Positions 6,172 to 8,570 of a DNA stretch of 8,570 nucleotides are shown piece by piece. The translations under genes were made by a program, and so were the position numbers. Under the pieces are notes generated by a model that saw only the letters and a program-made list of their open reading frames with translations, had not been told where the DNA came from and did not search any database. Source of the stretch: Methanomicrobia archaeon LH_S13 (lineage in GTDB: Archaea > Halobacteriota > Syntropharchaeia > Alkanophagales > Methanospirareceae); assembly GCA_023659785.1 (NCBI GenBank), contig JAGXOR010000048.1:1-8570 (forward strand), written 5' to 3'. Each line of letters starts with the position of its first letter. Within the stretch, counting starts at the first letter, position 1.

Positions 6172-7032
6172 ATGAACGGGAAGAAAGTTTGTGTGGTGGG
6201 AATGGGAGTAATGGGAACTGGGATAGTGCAGATATGCGCTCAGGCAGGTTACGCTACATCAGTTGTCGGCAGGAGAGAAGAATCACTGGAAAAGGGACTG
6301 GGAAAAATAAAAAACGACCTTACGCGACTCGCAAAGAAAGGGCAGATGGAACAAGAGGAAGAGGACAGGATTGTAAATGCGATAGCGGCAAATGCAACAA
6401 CGAGTTTAGAAGAGGGGGCAGAAGGAGCGGATTTTGTGATTGAAGCGGTATATGAGGATTTAGAGCTGAAGCAGAAGATATTCAGAGAATTGGACAGGAT
6501 ATGCCCCGAGCATGCTATTCTGGGCAGTAATACCTCAACGTTCCCTATTACTGCTTTAGCTACAGTAACAAAAAGACCGGATAAAGTAATTGGCACTCAT
6601 TTTATGAACCCACCACCAGCCGTGAAGGGAATGGAGACAATAAAATCATTATTAACCTCTGAAGACACGGTAAATAAAACGAAAGAGTTCGTAAAGTCGT
6701 TGGGAAAGGAGCCAATTGAAATCAAGGATTCTCCAGGGTTCGTGGTGAGTCGAATGATTTGTCTTGTGATGAACGAAGCAGTGAGGATGCAGGAGGAGGG
6801 TACAGCATCAGTTGAGGACATAGACAAAATAGCGAAATTGTGTTTTAACTGGCCTATTGGTCCGTTCCAGCTTTTAGATTTGATAGGGATAGACGTTGTA
6901 GCTGCGGTTCTCAACACGATGTACAATGAGACAGGGAAAGAGCGATTCAAACCAGCGTTTCTTATGGTGCAAATGGCGCGGGCGGGCTGGACCGGGAGAA
7001 AGGCGGGGAAGGGGTTCTATGAGTATGGGTAG
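6172..7032 (+). CDS. 3-hydroxyacyl-CoA dehydrogenase (3-hydroxybutyryl-CoA dehydrogenase family)
   Basis: This 286-residue single-function enzyme interconverts 3-hydroxyacyl-CoA and 3-ketoacyl-CoA. Its length equals the bacterial Hbd/HADH core, with no fused hydratase. The N-terminal Rossmann fold has GMGVMG (residues 10-15). Active-site elements are SNTS (Ser122), THFMNP (His143) and Glu155, the expected His-Glu dyad. The C-terminal helical domain ends in RAGWTGRKAGKGFYEYG, the family signature. Two departures stand out. The second beta strand ends VVGRREE (31-37), where the NAD-type enzyme usually has an aspartate. Ser193 (GFVVSR) replaces the asparagine of the common GFVVNR motif. The gene follows DUF35 after 19 nt with only a weak purine-rich site, so it is probably in one transcript with the thiolase and DUF35. 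Confidence 0.93.
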   Translation: MNGKKVCVVGMGVMGTGIVQICAQAGYATSVVGRREESLEKGLGKIKNDLTRLAKKGQMEQEEEDRIVNAIAANATTSLEEGAEGADFVIEAVYEDLELKQKIFRELDRICPEHAILGSNTSTFPITALATVTKRPDKVIGTHFMNPPPAVKGMETIKSLLTSEDTVNKTKEFVKSLGKEPIEIKDSPGFVVSRMICLVMNEAVRMQEEGTASVEDIDKIAKLCFNWPIGPFQLLDLIGIDVVAAVLNTMYNETGKERFKPAFLMVQMARAGWTGRKAGKGFYEYG

Positions 7033-7120
7033 GTAATTATAGTCATCCCGTGCTGAAAAATCCCAAATCCTAATTTCAAAGTACAAAACATCAATTGTTG
7101 CATCCATTTATCCAGCGAAC

Positions 7121-7145
7121 AAAAAAGATTTCCGCTTTTTTATCT
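7121..7145 (+). terminator. A-tract/T-tract hairpin, terminator of the CoA module
   Basis: AAAAAAG (7121-7127) and CTTTTTT (7135-7141) form a 7-bp stem around a 7-nt loop, and the T-rich tail continues to 7145. It lies about 90 nt after the dehydrogenase stop. Either the T-run alone or the hairpin could end transcription. The rest of the 7033-7268 gap is AT-rich and holds no convincing ORF. Confidence 0.45.
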
Positions 7146-7245
7146 TCTGTAAGTTATGTCACTCTACTCTTAAATTCTTAAGTTAAAACCGGAAATGAAT
7201 TTTGACTGGGGTTTTTGGGATTGAAACAATTGATGATTTCAAGAC

Positions 7246-7253
7246 TATATAAA
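7246..7253 (+). promoter_or_regulatory. Probable TATA box of dph2
   Basis: TATATAAA is centred 20 nt before the ATG at 7269. Archaeal transcription usually starts about 22-27 nt from this centre, so the message would begin at or a few bases past this ATG. That leaves three options: the transcript is essentially leaderless, a later start codon is used, or another promoter upstream is used. No Shine-Dalgarno site precedes the ATG, which agrees with leaderless initiation. Confidence 0.4.
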
Positions 7254-7268
7254 CTCATCGTAATTGCT

Positions 7269-8267
7269 ATGGAGAGAGACACATACGACTTTGAATTAGA
7301 GCAGATAAAGAAGTTGATAAAAGAAAGAGGAGCGAAGAGAGTTGGGCTGCAGCTCCCGGAGGGTCTTAAAACAGAGGTAACTGACATCGCTGCTGAGATT
7401 TCAAAAGATACAGGAGCAGAAGTGATAATATCCGGGAATTCATGTTATGGCGCATGCGATATAGACGAGAAATTGGAGAGAATTGTGGATGTACTTTTTC
7501 ATTTCGGGCATACACAAACTTTCTTTCTAAAGAAAGAACCTTTACTAAGAAAGGTAAAAAAGGTTGTTTTCATAGAACTCAGGAGCAGTGTCAACGTAAA
7601 GCTAGTAGTGGAGAAAGCCGTAGCCGAAATAAAGGGGGATACCGTTGGATTAGTAGCGACTGTGCAGCATGCTCATGCATTAAAAGAAGCTAAAGCAGTG
7701 ATTATTCACTCAGGTAAGAAAGCGGTAATAGGTAAATCTCGCTTGAAGTACGACGGGCAGATATTGGGCTGCGATTTCTCTTCCGCTGTGGTTCCCTGCA
7801 AAGAGATCCTGTGTATAGGTAGTGGAAGTTTTCACCCTGTGGGGCTCGCATTATATACAGGGAAAAGAGTAATTGCGGCTGACCCTTTCACCATGCAGAT
7901 AAGTATATACGAAGCTGAAGAACTAAGAAAAAAGAGATATATGACGATAGCCCGCTCTTTGGATGCCAAGTCAGTGGGGATAATCGTAGGTATGAAAAGT
8001 GGTCAGTTTGATCTCAGCGAAGCGATTGATTTGAAGAAAAAAGCAGTAGAAAAGGGGATAGGTGCGTATTTAATTGTTATGGATGATATAGAGGAAGATA
8101 AATTGCTTGGGTTCAAAGTTGATGCTTTTGTGAATACTGCATGTCCAAGGGTGGCGGAGGATTTTGTTCATTTCGAGAAGCCTGTTCTTTCTGTTAAGGA
8201 GTTTGAGGTTGTTCTCGGTGAAAGGAAGTGGGAAGATATTTTTAAACCCTTTTCTTTCAAAAGATAA
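7269..8267 (+). CDS. dph2: Diphthamide biosynthesis enzyme Dph2 (3-amino-3-carboxypropyltransferase)
   Basis: Archaeal Dph2 transfers the 3-amino-3-carboxypropyl group of S-adenosylmethionine to a histidine of elongation factor 2, the first step of diphthamide synthesis. It uses a non-canonical radical mechanism with a [4Fe-4S] cluster. The three cluster cysteines, one per repeated domain, are present at Cys63 (CYGACD), Cys168 (LGCDFS) and Cys292 (NTACPR); the spacing is close to that of the Pyrococcus horikoshii enzyme (59, 163, 287). GLQLPEGL (26-33) and the following GxxCYGACD are family signatures. Length is 332 from ATG 7269. Longer in-frame starts (such as TTG near 7215) add a hydrophobic stretch not expected in the family and overlap the TATA box. 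It is a monocistronic housekeeping gene with no functional link to its neighbours. Confidence 0.94.
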   Translation: MERDTYDFELEQIKKLIKERGAKRVGLQLPEGLKTEVTDIAAEISKDTGAEVIISGNSCYGACDIDEKLERIVDVLFHFGHTQTFFLKKEPLLRKVKKVVFIELRSSVNVKLVVEKAVAEIKGDTVGLVATVQHAHALKEAKAVIIHSGKKAVIGKSRLKYDGQILGCDFSSAVVPCKEILCIGSGSFHPVGLALYTGKRVIAADPFTMQISIYEAEELRKKRYMTIARSLDAKSVGIIVGMKSGQFDLSEAIDLKKKAVEKGIGAYLIVMDDIEEDKLLGFKVDAFVNTACPRVAEDFVHFEKPVLSVKEFEVVLGERKWEDIFKPFSFKR

Positions 8268-8292
8268 TTTTACCTAAGATAAATCGAAAATT

Positions 8293-8424
8293 ATGAGAAC
8301 AATTACAATTCGATTGCCGGACTATCTAATAGAGGAACTCCCTGAGGGGGAATCGTCAATTTATGAAATCCACGCTTACCAGGTTATGAGATTCAATCAT
8401 TTTGTTTCAAACCTCTTCGTGTGA
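8293..8424 (+). CDS. Short ribbon-helix-helix-like ORF, probably truncated or frameshifted
   Basis: A 43-residue ORF begins MRTITIRLPDYLIEEL, which resembles the beta-strand and first-helix start of CopG/MetJ-type ribbon-helix-helix DNA-binding proteins. The rest (from residue 17) does not look like the expected second helix. From about 8345 the next frame reads GNRQFMKSTLTRL before a TGA at 8387. That fits the usual G-x-S-x-F-I-R-x-x-L-x-x-L pattern better, so a small indel may have broken the gene. No Shine-Dalgarno site precedes the ATG. It starts 25 nt after dph2. It could be a tiny real repressor or antitoxin, a remnant, or chance. Confidence 0.35.
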   Translation: MRTITIRLPDYLIEELPEGESSIYEIHAYQVMRFNHFVSNLFV

Positions 8425-8447
8425 TGCTATCAATGAGGGCATCGCAC
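8419..8447. repeat. 9-bp inverted repeat at the end of the small ORF
   Basis: GTGTGATGC (8419-8427) pairs with GCATCGCAC (8439-8447): nine base pairs including one T-G, around an 11-nt loop. It spans the TGA of the small ORF. No T-run follows on either strand, so it is not a typical terminator. Its role is unknown. Confidence 0.4.
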
Positions 8448-8570
8448 TGGATGTAACCCCACACCCTCTATCCCGTCCGCCTTTGCTTTCGCAAAAGCTT
8501 TTGGGACTGCTTTTTCTCGTTCTTCTTCACGATATTGGCTACATGTGCTTCGGCTCCTTTTAAAAGCCGG
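8430..8570 (-). other. Possible 3' end of a minus-strand gene, cut by the window edge
   Basis: Two minus-strand frames are open from the window edge. One, ending with a TGA at 8430-8432, reads KAVPKAFAKAKADGIEG in its distal part. The other, ending with a TAG at 8468-8470, reads GAEAHVANIVKKNEKK in its proximal part. Each looks protein-like in only one half, and they meet near an A5 run (T5 on the plus strand, about 8511-8515). A frameshifted or decayed gene end is therefore possible. I do not recognise the family, and nothing else is evident in these bases. Confidence 0.2.

Noticed and set aside
7217..7227. Sequence like the end of a CRISPR repeat (GGGATTGAAAC)
   Set aside because: There is a single copy only, with no repeated unit or spacers on either side and no cas genes.
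7215..7268. Longer Dph2 with about 18 extra N-terminal residues
   Set aside because: The extension overlaps the TATA box, has no ribosome binding site, and adds hydrophobic residues absent from the family. ATG 7269 gives the expected length and cysteine spacing.

Overview
The window is archaeal and closely packed, and all confident genes lie on the plus strand. It carries three units. (1) Positions 79-4282 hold fwdDBAC, the core of tungsten/molybdenum formylmethanofuran dehydrogenase, which interconverts CO2 and formylmethanofuran. (2) Positions 4385-7032 hold a CoA-ester module: a thiolase, a DUF35 zinc-ribbon/OB-fold protein and a 3-hydroxyacyl-CoA dehydrogenase. (3) Positions 7269-8267 hold dph2, the archaeal first-step enzyme of diphthamide synthesis on elongation factor 2. 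The last 300 bases hold only a short ribbon-helix-helix-like ORF, an inverted repeat and possible minus-strand coding remnants.

Formylmethanofuran dehydrogenase restricts the source to a methanogen, a methane or alkane oxidiser, or a relative such as Archaeoglobus. Finding it beside thiolase and hydroxyacyl-CoA dehydrogenase fits an anaerobic archaeon that joins acyl-CoA metabolism to the C1 pathway (Syntrophoarchaeum/Alkanophagales, ANME-1 or Archaeoglobales types). In such a cell, acyl-CoA would be cut to acetyl-CoA, split by CODH/ACS, and the methyl carbon oxidised through H4MPT and methanofuran to CO2 by Fwd. That assignment is inference: no mcr, CODH/ACS or acyl-CoA dehydrogenase gene is visible. 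TATA-like boxes, T-rich terminators and Shine-Dalgarno sites of GGAGG type also fit Euryarchaeota/Halobacteriota.

The fwd genes are tightly coupled (gaps of 18, 1 and 15 nt) and preceded by a strong bulged hairpin. Between fwdC and the thiolase are a pentanucleotide tandem repeat running through the fwdC stop codon, a TATA-like box and a T-tract, so the CoA module probably has its own promoter. The most unusual item is between thiolase and DUF35: a clear internal fragment of a four-helix-bundle (S23/23S rRNA intervening-sequence) protein, in the same uninterrupted frame as the DUF35 gene. The module also lacks the HMG-CoA synthase that usually accompanies archaeal thiolase-DUF35 pairs; a hydroxyacyl-CoA dehydrogenase with an unusual cofactor-binding loop is there instead.
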